A stretch of 64,000 bases of DNA, taken from positions 56,643-120,642 of the forward strand of contig URIZ01000004.1 in NCBI GenBank assembly GCA_900548005.1, in the 5' to 3' direction. The stretch's first letter is position 1; every line of letters begins with the position of its first letter. The notes under the pieces were generated by a model. It was given only the letters and a program-made list of their open reading frames with translations, did not search any database and had not been told where the DNA came from. This document shows, piece after piece, positions 33,670-41,248 of this stretch. This stretch comes from an uncultured Eubacteriales bacterium (GTDB taxonomy: Bacteria > Bacillota > Clostridia > Christensenellales > CAG-917). The translations under genes were made by a program, and so were the position numbers.

Positions 33670-35040
33670 ATGATAAACATCGAAGAATTTTGGGAAGACG
33701 CAAAGGACGAGCTGTCAAAATCAATTCAAGCCATAAGCTATGAAGTGTGGATAGAAAAGCTCGAGCCGGTTTGCTTTGTGGACAATGCAATCGTGCTGTC
33801 CACCATTTCCGCAAACGCAAAACGCACCATAGACACAAGATACAAAGACACCATCAAAGAAGTGGTGTCATCTCTCAATTCGTCAATCACGGACGTGATC
33901 GTCACCACTCCCGACAAAAAGGACGATTTTCTCAACAAGCAAACCGTCTTCATCGAAGATCAAGGTTTCGTCACCAACGAGCCGCCCAAGGAAAACGGCA
34001 AGAAAAAAAGCCCCTTCCTTGAAAAATACACCTTTGAGAATTTTGTCGAAGGCAAGTCCAACGCATACGCACTCGCCGCTTGCAAGACCATTGCGGAACA
34101 TCCGGGCGGCAGTTTCAACCCCTTGTTTATATACTCGGGCGTCGGTCTTGGCAAGACTCACCTTTTGCACGCGATAGGCAACTACCTTTTCAAAAACAAG
34201 AAGCAAACCAACGTGCTCTACGTCAGTGCGGAAACTCTCGTGACCGAACTTATCAACGTCATTCGCAACAAGTCCAATGACGAAAACAACCGTTTCAGAG
34301 AAAAATATCGCTCCTGCGACGTGCTTATGGTTGACGACGTGCAGTTCCTTATCGGCAAAGAAGCCACACAAGAGGCGTTCTTCCACATCTTCAACGACTT
34401 GTATCAGGACAACAAACAAATCATCTTGACGTCCGACCGCGCGCCGAAAGACCTTACCACTCTTTCCGACAGACTTCGCACTCGTTTCGGTTGCGGTCTT
34501 ACCGTGGACATTCAAGTGCCGGATATGGAAACGAGAGTTGCCATTCTCAAGACCAAAGCCGCTCAATCCAAGTTTATGCTCTCGGATGACGTTGCCGAGT
34601 TTATTGCGGAAAAATCGCCGTCCAACATCAGAGAAATGGAAGGTTTGCTCAACAAGATCATCTTCTTCAGCTCTCTTACGAACAATGTTATAACGACAAA
34701 AGAGCTTGCCTACGAGGCACTATCCGAGTTTATCGAAGACAATGGCGACACCATTGACGCAAGCGACATCATAGACGCCGTTTGCAAGTATTTCAAGATC
34801 TCAACGGCAGACATCATCTCAAAGAAAAAGACAAAAAGCATTGTCGAGCCTAGAATGATCGCAATCTATCTCATCACCGAGCTTTTGCCCACGCCGCTCG
34901 TGCAAATCGGCGAGATGTTCGGCGGGCGCGACCACACCACAATCATCCACGCACGAGATAAGATAAGCGATGAGATCAAGACCAATCCGCGCATCAAAAT
35001 CACCGTCGCAGACATAAGAAACATGATACTCAATAGATAA
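33670..35040 (+). CDS. dnaA: Chromosomal replication initiator DnaA
   Basis: Initiates replication by binding DnaA boxes. Domain I starts INIEEFWEDAKDEL. The AAA+ domain has Walker A GVGLGKTH (residues 157-164) and Walker B VLMVDDVQF. Domain IV ends with the DNA-binding signature FGGRDHTTIIHARDKI. The length of 456 aa is typical. I start at 33670; the frame extends to 33604, but that segment crosses the promoter. No ribosome-binding site is present, so translation is likely leaderless. Its usual neighbours are displaced: dnaN lies 0.9 kb downstream in the opposite direction, and rpmH is about 24.6 kb away. A strong terminator follows. Confidence 0.97.
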   Translation: MINIEEFWEDAKDELSKSIQAISYEVWIEKLEPVCFVDNAIVLSTISANAKRTIDTRYKDTIKEVVSSLNSSITDVIVTTPDKKDDFLNKQTVFIEDQGFVTNEPPKENGKKKSPFLEKYTFENFVEGKSNAYALAACKTIAEHPGGSFNPLFIYSGVGLGKTHLLHAIGNYLFKNKKQTNVLYVSAETLVTELINVIRNKSNDENNRFREKYRSCDVLMVDDVQFLIGKEATQEAFFHIFNDLYQDNKQIILTSDRAPKDLTTLSDRLRTRFGCGLTVDIQVPDMETRVAILKTKAAQSKFMLSDDVAEFIAEKSPSNIREMEGLLNKIIFFSSLTNNVITTKELAYEALSEFIEDNGDTIDASDIIDAVCKYFKISTADIISKKKTKSIVEPRMIAIYLITELLPTPLVQIGEMFGGRDHTTIIHARDKISDEIKTNPRIKITVADIRNMILNR

Positions 35041-35069
35041 AAAAAGCACGCGCAGGCGTGTTTTTTTTA
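35040..35069 (+). terminator. Terminator of dnaA
   Basis: CACGC (35047-35051) pairs with GCGTG (35056-35060), followed by eight T residues and preceded by an A run. It starts immediately after the dnaA stop codon. Confidence 0.88.
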
Positions 35070-35094
35070 TCAATTTTGAAGTTTCACATACCGT

Positions 35095-35690
35095 TTATAA
35101 GAACGCTCCGAATGGGCTTTCGTTTCGGGCGCAATAATAGTATAAAATCGGGTGTGGGTGTCCCACCCAACTGTCATGTTGAGCCTGTCGAAACATCCAG
35201 CCGTAAGGCGCAAGAAAAAAATCTGTCATTCTGAGCCAAGCGAAGAATCTCGTGGAAACGAAACGACAAACAATTGCGCCCGATAAGTTTTTTATAAGTT
35301 CACGGCTCTACAAGGGGTTAGCGTGTAAAACCCTAAATAGAATACCCCATCTTTCCGGTCCACGCCGGTATTTCTTCCACCACTCGTATAGAGTGCTTTC
35401 TTTGCAAAACTGTCCATCGCTCGCGGGGAAGACAGTCGGCACTCGCATAGAAAAGTATCGTCCCCTTGTTATGCCACTTCGCCTGCGTGGCGGCTTGCGC
35501 AACACAGTGCCACGCATTCTCGTACATTACGTCAAGTCCGACGCTCGATTTGCTCGCCGCCGTTGCGGCTCGTGTTCCGTCTTCGAAGTTGCACAGTCCG
35601 TTAATAAGTACACACGCACAGGCTTTCGTATAAGGCTTCGCCTTCCGCAATTATTCATTATTCATTATTAATTATTAATTATAAAAACTG
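35095..35690 (-). repeat. Dispersed composite repeat, reverse orientation (copy 3)
   Basis: Reverse-strand copies of the modules at 1501-2240: the ACACCCACACCC module (about 35149-35172), two TGTCAT-type repeats (35176-35262), the block containing GGTATTTCTTCCACC (about 35366), AGTCGGCACTCGCATA (about 35432) and an AT-rich border (35650-35690). The order mirrors the first island in reverse with rearrangements. A 105-codon frame across it is not supported as a gene. Confidence 0.75.
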
Positions 35691-35810
35691 CGCTATTTAG
35701 ATGAAGAGCGCGAAAAATCCCCTTGAACAGCAACCATAACGTACTATGCGTACGTGACTGTCTGTGAGAGCGGCTCTGCCGCAGTTATTCGCTTTTATTG
35801 ATTATTAACA
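35682..35810 (+). repeat. 129-nt palindromic element, copy 7 (mosaic)
   Basis: The left half, from TTTAGATGAAGAGCGCGAAA to CAGCAACC, is nearly identical to copy 8. The right half, from GTACGTGACTGTCTGTGAG to GCAGTTATTCGCT, is nearly identical to copy 3 (9957-10000). The inner stems therefore do not pair. The change occurs at the shared apex GTAC-TATGC-GTAC (35741-35753). It abuts copy 8. Confidence 0.8.
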
Positions 35811-35934
35811 ACATCGATATTTAGATGAAGAGCGCGAAAAAGCCCCTTGAACAGCAACCCTAATGTGCTATGCGCACATGAGTTGTTGGACAAGGGGTTT
35901 TGACAAAGCTATTCGCTCAATAGCGATGTTGTTA
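35806..35934 (+). repeat. 129-nt palindromic element, copy 8 (overlaps dnaN stop)
   Basis: The arms 35806-35821 and 35919-35934 pair at 15 of 16 positions. The right arm ends on the dnaN stop codon TAA (35932-35934). The apex is GTGC-TATGC-GCAC, where both strands differ from the usual GTAC/GTAC yet still pair, a compensatory change. Inner stem CCCCTTG/CAAGGGG, hairpin CAACCC/GAGTTG. Confidence 0.88.
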
Positions 35935-37032
35935 GCCGATGACGCGCAAAGGAAGAATGAGATACAACCACCTTTCCGACTCTCCCTTGATGATTCCAGG
36001 GGCGGTGGAAGTGGTGAAGTTGAGATTGACAAACGGCTCGTCGATTGCGTGCATACAATCGATGATGTATTTGGAGTTGAAGCCGATTGTGAGATCCTTG
36101 CCTTTGAGACCGATGGTGACTTTTTCGTTGATTTCGCCGTCGTCGGAGTGAGCGTTGAGGGAGAGCGTGTCTTCTTTGACCTCCATCTTGACGTAGGATT
36201 TTTTCTCTGCGCGGTTGATGAGCGAGACGCGGTCGATTGCGTTTTCAAACACTTTTTTGTCAACGGTGACGGAAGTGGTGAACACGCTGGGGATGATCTT
36301 CTCGTAGTTGATGTAGTCTTCGCCGATAAGACGAGTGACAATCTTTGTGTGGAAAAGGTCAACCATGATATAGTTTTTCTCAACAAAGACGGTGACGGTT
36401 TCTTCGCCTTCGTCTATGAGGCGAGCAAGCTCGTTCATGCTCTTTGCCGGCACGACGATTTTGTCGATGACGCCGTTGTTGTTGATTTGCGCTTTTGCAA
36501 GAGCCAAGCGGTATCCGTCAGATGCAACGGCTTCCACTTCGTCGTCTTTGACATTTAAACAAACGCCGCGAAGGGAAGGTCTTGCCTCGTCAACCGCAAC
36601 GTTGAAGATGACCTTTGATATGATGTCTTTGAGCTCTTTTTTCAAGATGATGAATGAGTTTTGCGTGTCTACTTCTTTGAACACTGGGTACTCGTCCGCG
36701 CTGAAACACTTGATCATAAGCTCGCTGTCGAGATACTTGATGATAAGTTTCGTGGGATCGGTGCCGTCAAGCTCCACTTGTTCTTCTTCGATCTTTTTTG
36801 CGTAGTCTGCAAAAAGTTTGCCCGGAACGACAATCTCGCCTTCGATGAGAACTTGCGCATTGATTTTCTTTTCGATTGCAAGCTCGAGATCGGTTGCGAA
36901 AATCGTGAGCGTATCACCTAAAGCGGTGAGTTTTACGCCGTCGAGAATGGGATTGTTGCGCTTCACTGGAAGTGCCTTTACAACTTTTGCAAGAGCATCG
37001 CTCAATTCGTTTCCTTGACAAATAAGTTTCAT
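35932..37032 (-). CDS. dnaN: DNA polymerase III beta sliding clamp
   Basis: Ring-shaped processivity clamp for DNA polymerase. Three repeated clamp folds are evident by length (366 aa) and by motifs such as NPILDGVKL near residue 30, ARPSLRGVCL and SDGYRLA in the middle, and the C-terminal LPLRVIG in place of the common LPMRL/VR. Its minus orientation opposes dnaA, and if the origin is at 24.7 kb it faces the replication fork. A promoter at 37072-37100 and GGCGGAA before the ATG give a normal leader. Its stop codon lies in the arm of palindromic copy 8. Confidence 0.95.
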   Translation of the reverse strand: MKLICQGNELSDALAKVVKALPVKRNNPILDGVKLTALGDTLTIFATDLELAIEKKINAQVLIEGEIVVPGKLFADYAKKIEEEQVELDGTDPTKLIIKYLDSELMIKCFSADEYPVFKEVDTQNSFIILKKELKDIISKVIFNVAVDEARPSLRGVCLNVKDDEVEAVASDGYRLALAKAQINNNGVIDKIVVPAKSMNELARLIDEGEETVTVFVEKNYIMVDLFHTKIVTRLIGEDYINYEKIIPSVFTTSVTVDKKVFENAIDRVSLINRAEKKSYVKMEVKEDTLSLNAHSDDGEINEKVTIGLKGKDLTIGFNSKYIIDCMHAIDEPFVNLNFTTSTAPGIIKGESERWLYLILPLRVIG

Positions 37033-37071
37033 ATTCCGCCTATATTATTTATTGATATATTTTCTTTAATA

Positions 37072-37100
37072 ATGATAACATATATAAGGACTGTTGACAA
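37072..37100 (-). promoter_or_regulatory. Promoter of dnaN
   Basis: Minus strand TTGTCA (37095-37100), 17 nt, TATCAT (37072-37077) with TG one base upstream. The -35 overlaps a DnaA-box-like TGTTGACAA (37092-37100). Confidence 0.75.
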
Positions 37101-37183
37101 GTGGAAAATCAATCCTACACCACAAACTATGCCGTTTGGTCGGCTCAAAAAGCCCAATATATTGGCAATTGTTGTGATTTTGA

Positions 37184-37258
37184 TGTGGACAACTTGTGTG
37201 TATTTGTCCGCATTTCGTCAACACAACCCGCCGTTTATCAACACAAGAGTGTGGATAA
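37184..37258. promoter_or_regulatory. DnaA-box cluster upstream of dnaN
   Basis: TGTGGATAA (37250-37258) is the exact complement of the consensus box. TTATCAACA (37235-37243) and TGTGGACAA (37184-37192) differ by one base. The cluster lies in the 290-nt gap between dnaN and the metal exporter gene. It may regulate dnaN or be a relic or part of an origin. Confidence 0.7.
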
Positions 37259-37323
37259 CGCGATTTTTGTCGCAACCAAGAAAAAAAAGTCGAATATTTT
37301 CTTTGTTGCGCTTGCCTTGCGAT

Positions 37324-38343
37324 TTAGAATTTGAGCACGTCAAAGCGGAATATCCAAGAGAACAGATACGCCACCGCAATGCTTATGAAAAACATGGCGA
37401 AGAATATCGCAAAGTTGCGTTTTGTGTGTTTCACGTCCTTGAACAGATACACAAATCCGAGTCCTGCGTTCATGCAAAGTCCGCCAAGCGTTGCGCCGAA
37501 TCCGAGCCCGCCCATAATATACAATTCGCTTATCACAACGGACGATACGCAGTTGGGGATCGCGCCCACAAGCACGGACAAAAGCGGAGCAAGATACTTG
37601 TTTTGCGTGAGAAATGCCGTGAGTTTTTCTTCTCCGACATAGTACATGACAACTCCGAGTATCACGTTGACAACAAACACGTACGCAAAGATTTCAAGCG
37701 AATGAAGAAGGGGATGAACAAGGTATCTGTCCAGTTTTTCCGCCTTTTCGGATTTAGGTTTTTTGTCGGCATTTTTTCGCTTGTTTTCTTTTTCTATGGC
37801 GATTTCTTCTTGAAGCGCGCTGTCTTTGCACTCGTCGCAATCGCAATGCTCGACGCACTCTTGATCATCCGTCTTTTCAACAAGCTCTGCGCTCTTGCAA
37901 TCGGTCAACCTGATTTTGTATTGCTCGTCGCAATGTGCAACGTGATGTTCAACCTTCTTTCTGCTCTTTGCAAAAATCGCGTCTATCGCGTATCCGAATA
38001 CAAGCCCGAGCAAAAATTTGAGCGCGATGAGCGGCAACACGTGCAACGCCTTTTGCGGATTGCCAATGAATATCGGCAAAGCCTCGTCGCTTGTTGCAAG
38101 GTAGACACCTATGAGCGTGCCAACGGTGATGTGACGTTTTTGATAAAGATCGGTTGCGACAATGGAAAATCCGCATTGCGGCAACAGCGAAACGCTCACC
38201 CCGATAAGCGGTGCGAGTTTGCCTTTCAGTTTGACTTTTTCGGACAGTTTCGGCTCTATCAGCGCGATAATCACGCCAAAAACCACCACCACCGCAAAGA
38301 TTTTCAAACTGTCTAAAAATGCGTCTAAAAACACTTCACCCAT
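37324..38343 (-). CDS. Putative heavy-metal exporter (10-TM, ArsP-2/manganese type)
   Basis: Polytopic membrane protein. Two hydrophobic halves (residues 8-125 and 215-335) repeat a similar pattern with SLLPQCGFSIVATDLY in the first and GAIPNCVSSVVISELY in the second, typical of the 10-TM putative manganese/arsenic exporters. A charged loop between them (about 130-210) has a Cys/His-rich stretch, with EHHVAHCDEQ and then ECVEHCDCDECKD, which could bind metal. The length of 339 aa fits. The -10 of its promoter is 9 nt from the ATG and there is no ribosome-binding site. The substrate is not determinable from context. Confidence 0.8.
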   Translation of the reverse strand: MGEVFLDAFLDSLKIFAVVVVFGVIIALIEPKLSEKVKLKGKLAPLIGVSVSLLPQCGFSIVATDLYQKRHITVGTLIGVYLATSDEALPIFIGNPQKALHVLPLIALKFLLGLVFGYAIDAIFAKSRKKVEHHVAHCDEQYKIRLTDCKSAELVEKTDDQECVEHCDCDECKDSALQEEIAIEKENKRKNADKKPKSEKAEKLDRYLVHPLLHSLEIFAYVFVVNVILGVVMYYVGEEKLTAFLTQNKYLAPLLSVLVGAIPNCVSSVVISELYIMGGLGFGATLGGLCMNAGLGFVYLFKDVKHTKRNFAIFFAMFFISIAVAYLFSWIFRFDVLKF

Positions 38344-38352
38344 AGTGCGAAT

Positions 38353-38381
38353 ATTATAGTTTTATTTTTCGACTTTGTCCA
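38353..38381 (-). promoter_or_regulatory. Promoter of the metal exporter (near-leaderless)
   Basis: Minus strand TGGACA (38376-38381), 17 nt, TATAAT (38353-38358); the ATG at 38343 is 9 nt beyond the -10. Confidence 0.75.
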
Positions 38382-38464
38382 TAATATTGCGAAAAATTGT
38401 AAATTTATTATTAAAGATAATAAAAACTGCAAACAATCGGGCAAAAATCATTGTTTTAAGCCAC

Positions 38465-38734
38465 TCAATGCTTTGTTTTGACAAGTTCGTCTTTTTGTGC
38501 GTGGGTGAGCTTTTTTAAGTGCCACTCGCGCGACATAGCGGCGGATTTGTCCGCGCATTCTTCAAAATAGACGATGCTTACGGGCAGTCTTGATCGGGTG
38601 TACTTTGCCCCTTTTGCAAGATTGTGTGCCTTTTCTCGCTTTTTGACGTCATCGGTGTAGCCGACGTAGTACGTCCCGTCCGAGCATAGCGCAATGTATG
38701 CATAATAGGTTTTTTCGTCATCTAAGCGTGTCAA
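38465..38734 (-). CDS. GIY-YIG nuclease-superfamily protein (UPF0213/YhbQ type)
   Basis: An 89-aa single-domain GIY-YIG protein. The motif is split as YYAYIALCSDGTYYVGYT, followed by the catalytic-arginine region (VKKREKAHN), GAKYTRSRLPVSIVYFEE and a Glu in SREWHLKKL. Proteins of this group are proposed DNA-structure nucleases, with unclear roles. Its ATG overlaps the stop codon of the upstream membrane-protein gene by 4 nt, which implies coupling. Confidence 0.9.
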   Translation of the reverse strand: MTRLDDEKTYYAYIALCSDGTYYVGYTDDVKKREKAHNLAKGAKYTRSRLPVSIVYFEECADKSAAMSREWHLKKLTHAQKDELVKTKH

Positions 38735-39451
38735 TTTTCTTTGAAACTCTCTTCTTCAACGGGGATTCTCTTGTTGGGCATGATTCGCATAAGGAAGTAT
38801 TGCACCGTCATGGAAAACTCTATCGCGCAAAACAAATATATCTGCGCAATCGCGCTCACAGGGCAGTGCACTTTTGTCTCGTACCCCACAAGGTTTGCTT
38901 CTTTGATGAGAAAAACGGATGAGATAAGCACAAAGGATATTATGCCTGCCGAGATGAGAAATTGTCGTCCGTTCCTAAACGCCGTGGTGAGAAAAAGCAG
39001 CAATTCCACCACAAAAAAACAGAATAAAGCCCGCCGTGGAAACCGCATTGTGTATTCTGCGGAGTTTGGCAAATTTTTCCACCGTGTCGCCTTCGCCGTC
39101 AACCCACGGCACGGATATGCCTATGCCCAACACCACGCAACTTATAGCGGTGATTGTGATGAATGTTATCTTCATTTGTTTTGAGTATTGCCCCGCGTCA
39201 AGACACATGATCAGCGACAGGAAAAAGCCGATTGCAAACAACAGTCCGTAAAAATAGATAAGCCCCATGTGATTTTCGCGATAGGCGATGTAGGATAGAG
39301 ATTTCGATACAAGACGTTGCTCACCCGCAAACGTGATAAGGGTGGACACAATCGGAAAAATTATGCATTGAAAAACAACCAAAAAGATCTCAAATCCCTT
39401 TTGATTTTTCTCAAGATATTTCGGAAGATATGATTCTTTTCTGAACATCAT
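38731..39451 (-). pseudogene. Six-TM membrane protein, frameshifted at an A7 run
   Basis: Two overlapping frames (38975-39478 and 38731-39102) together encode one protein with six hydrophobic segments. The first frame ends in a non-hydrophobic stub soon after GFILFF; the second continues directly with VVELLLFLTTAFRNG. The switch is at the A7 run 39012-39018 (T7 in the gene); removing one T restores a single frame of about 239 aa. I start it at ATGATG (39451), which follows a GGGGG stretch; the GTG at 39478 lies inside a leader hairpin. It resembles DUF998-like proteins, weakly. It may be a true mutation, a sequencing error or slippage. The intact coupling to the next gene argues that it is recent. 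Confidence 0.7.
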
Positions 39452-39504
39452 GAGCAAAACCCCCAATTTTTCCGTCACAAGTGACGGATGCGCCTGATAA
39501 GTTC

Positions 39505-39532
39505 ATTATATCATAAATTCGCCGATTGTAAA
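39505..39532 (-). promoter_or_regulatory. Promoter of the membrane protein / GIY-YIG pair
   Basis: Minus strand TTTACA (39527-39532), 16 nt, TATAAT (39505-39510) with an extended TG. The leader holds a perfect 8-bp inverted repeat TCCGTCAC/GTGACGGA (39471-39488). Confidence 0.7.
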
Positions 39533-39633
39533 GACATCGCCGTTTTTTGCAACCGATACGCCCACGCCCGCGAAAAATGTATATTTTACATTATATGCCC
39601 CATAATCTTCTCATCCGCCGATTTTGAGTTAGG

Positions 39634-40668
39634 TCACTGCGTGATTGCAATTTTCACGACGTTGTCAAGTCTGTTTTCAAAAATATCGTAGGCTTTCTCT
39701 ATGTCGGCAAGCGCAAATTTGTGCGTGATAAGGGGAGTGGTGTCGATTTTTCCTTGTTCTATCAGGCTCAAAATCTCCGCGCAGTCGCAGCCGTCCACTC
39801 CGCCGAACTTGAAGGTCAGGTTTTTGCCGTACATATCGGGCAGCGGCAAAACTTGCGGCTCGTCATAAAGAGCGACAACCGTGACTATAGCATTTGGGCG
39901 TGCGCATTTCCAATCGAGCGTAAACGTATCTTTTGCGCCTGCAACTTCAACGGCAACGTCCGCTCCGCCGTGCTCTGAGTGCGCCTTGACAAAACTCTCG
40001 CATTCTTCGGGCTTGCATACGAGAACGTTGGGATAATGATCCTTCACAAACGATGTTCTAACCGCATCTTTTTCGCAAACTATGATTTGTTTCGGATTTT
40101 TCAACATAGCGCAAAGCAACGTGCAAATGCCGGTCGGACCTGCGCCGATGATCAAAACCGTGTCCGAGCTTTTGATTTCGGAAATACGCGCCGCCCAAAA
40201 TCCCGTTGCGAGAATATCTCCCACAAACAAGGCTTGCTCGTCCGTTACGCTGTCGGGGATTTTGTTCAAGCCCTGATCGGCAAACGGCACGCGCACGTAC
40301 TCGGCTTGTCCGCCGTCAATCCTGCATCCCAATGCCCAACCGCCGTTTTTGTCCGTGCAGTTGTTGACGTATCCGTTTTTGCAGAAAAAACACTCTCCGC
40401 AAAACGTTTCCACGTTGACGGTCACTCTATCTCCCGGTTTGACGGTTTTGACGTCGTCGCCGATTTCTTCGACAACGCCCACCATCTCGTGTCCCACGGT
40501 GATTCCCGGCACGGCTTTTGGCACAGATCCGTGCTTGATGTGCAAGTCGCTTGTGCAAATGCTCCCAAGCGTCACGCGCACGATCGCATCGCGAGAGTTT
40601 GCAATCTGCGGCTTTTCTTTGTCAATCAATTCAAATTTTCCGTGTTCTATATAGGTCAACGCTTTCAT
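39634..40668 (-). CDS. Zinc-dependent medium-chain alcohol dehydrogenase
   Basis: Cytosolic NAD(P)-linked oxidoreductase of the MDR family. Catalytic zinc ligands are Cys in SICTSDLH and His/Glu in GHEMVG. The four structural-zinc cysteines are in CGECFFCKNGYVNNC. The Rossmann motif is IIGAGPTGI. The start at 40668 follows GAGGCG; the ATG at 40680 lies upstream of that site. The length is 344 aa. It is similar to secondary-alcohol and threonine dehydrogenases, but most CbADH-type secondary alcohol dehydrogenases lack the structural zinc site, so the substrate is left open. No metabolic neighbours help. Confidence 0.9.
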   Translation of the reverse strand: MKALTYIEHGKFELIDKEKPQIANSRDAIVRVTLGSICTSDLHIKHGSVPKAVPGITVGHEMVGVVEEIGDDVKTVKPGDRVTVNVETFCGECFFCKNGYVNNCTDKNGGWALGCRIDGGQAEYVRVPFADQGLNKIPDSVTDEQALFVGDILATGFWAARISEIKSSDTVLIIGAGPTGICTLLCAMLKNPKQIIVCEKDAVRTSFVKDHYPNVLVCKPEECESFVKAHSEHGGADVAVEVAGAKDTFTLDWKCARPNAIVTVVALYDEPQVLPLPDMYGKNLTFKFGGVDGCDCAEILSLIEQGKIDTTPLITHKFALADIEKAYDIFENRLDNVVKIAITQ

Positions 40669-40696
40669 TTTTCGCCTCACAAATCTTTTTGTATAT

Positions 40697-40725
40697 TATA
40701 TACCACAAAACGACATTTTTCTCAA
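40697..40725 (-). promoter_or_regulatory. Promoter of the alcohol dehydrogenase gene
   Basis: Minus strand TTGAGA (40720-40725), 17 nt, TATATA (40697-40702); the overlapping TATAAT at 40695-40700 would give a 19-nt spacer. Confidence 0.6.
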
Positions 40726-40860
40726 TACCGATATAAGTATTATATTTTCTCAATCGTATAGGTGCAAAAATAGATTATATAAATTGTAGAGCGCAAAACA
40801 ACGATGTTCAAATGTTATTTGCAACGGTGCGAATTTAACTTTTTATTTGAAGTGTTTTGC

Positions 40861-41113
40861 CACAAAGTGCCGCCGCACATTTGTGCGGCAGGGGTACAAG
40901 TCCAAAACAGGCACAAAAAAAAGAACGTGTTTACATCCATTTGGCTCTTGTAGTGGAAGAACGGATCCCCGTGAAGTAGCGTAGTGTGTAAACTTGTTTA
41001 CGACAACACAACGCGTCCAGTTCGGAAGAAGTGTCGAGGCACAAAGTGCCGCCGCGCAGTCGTGCGGCAGGGGTACGAGCCCAAAACAGGCACAAAAAAA
41101 AGAACGTTTTCAC
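40861..41113 (-). repeat. Duplicated tRNA-downstream segment
   Basis: Two direct copies of about 75 nt (40861-40935 and 41038-41113) share CACAAAGTGCCGCCGC, GTGCGGCAGGGGTAC, CCAAAACAGGC and AAAAAAAAGAACGT. Each carries a GCCGC hairpin and ends in the same terminator-like A run. The segment between them, read on the minus strand, contains GGGGATCCGTTCTTCC then ACAAGAGCCA, which resembles the 3' half of a decayed tRNA. This suggests a duplicated tRNA unit of which only one copy remains intact. Confidence 0.55.
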
Positions 41114-41121
41114 GTTCTTTT
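41090..41121 (-). terminator. Terminator of tRNA-Asn
   Basis: Minus strand AAGAACGTG...CACGTTCTT-type hairpin: AGAACGT pairs with ACGTTCT around GAAA, followed by eight T residues. It begins immediately after the encoded CCA. Confidence 0.85.
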
Positions 41122-41197
41122 TGGCGCCTGTTGAGGGACTCGGACCCCCGACACTTCGGTTAACAGCCGAATGCTCTACCGACTGAGCTAAACAGGC
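41122..41197 (-). tRNA. tRNA-Asn (GTT)
   Basis: 76 nt including an encoded CCA. The acceptor GCCTGTT pairs with AACAGGC, discriminator G. The D arm contains AGCTCAGTCGGTAGAGC, and the anticodon arm TCGGCTGTTAACCGA gives anticodon GTT. The T arm reads GGGGG-TCCGAGT-CCCTC, so the usual T55 is C. It has its own promoter (41220-41248) and terminator. Confidence 0.95.
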
Positions 41198-41219
41198 AAA
41201 ATATTTTGAATGCTTGTTT

Positions 41220-41248
41220 ATAATAATCTTTATAAGCGTTTTTGTCAA
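41220..41248 (-). promoter_or_regulatory. Promoter of tRNA-Asn
   Basis: Minus strand TTGACA (41243-41248), 17 nt, TATTAT (41220-41225), about 22 nt before the mature 5' end. Confidence 0.85.

Noticed and set aside
35252..35671. Frames of 105-139 codons on both strands in the third repeat island
   Set aside because: Similarity to frames in other islands follows DNA identity of the repeats, with no sign of protein-level conservation.
39012..39018. Programmed ribosomal frameshifting in the membrane protein gene
   Set aside because: The needed shift is +1 relative to the present sequence with no recognisable slippery site or stimulator; an indel is simpler.
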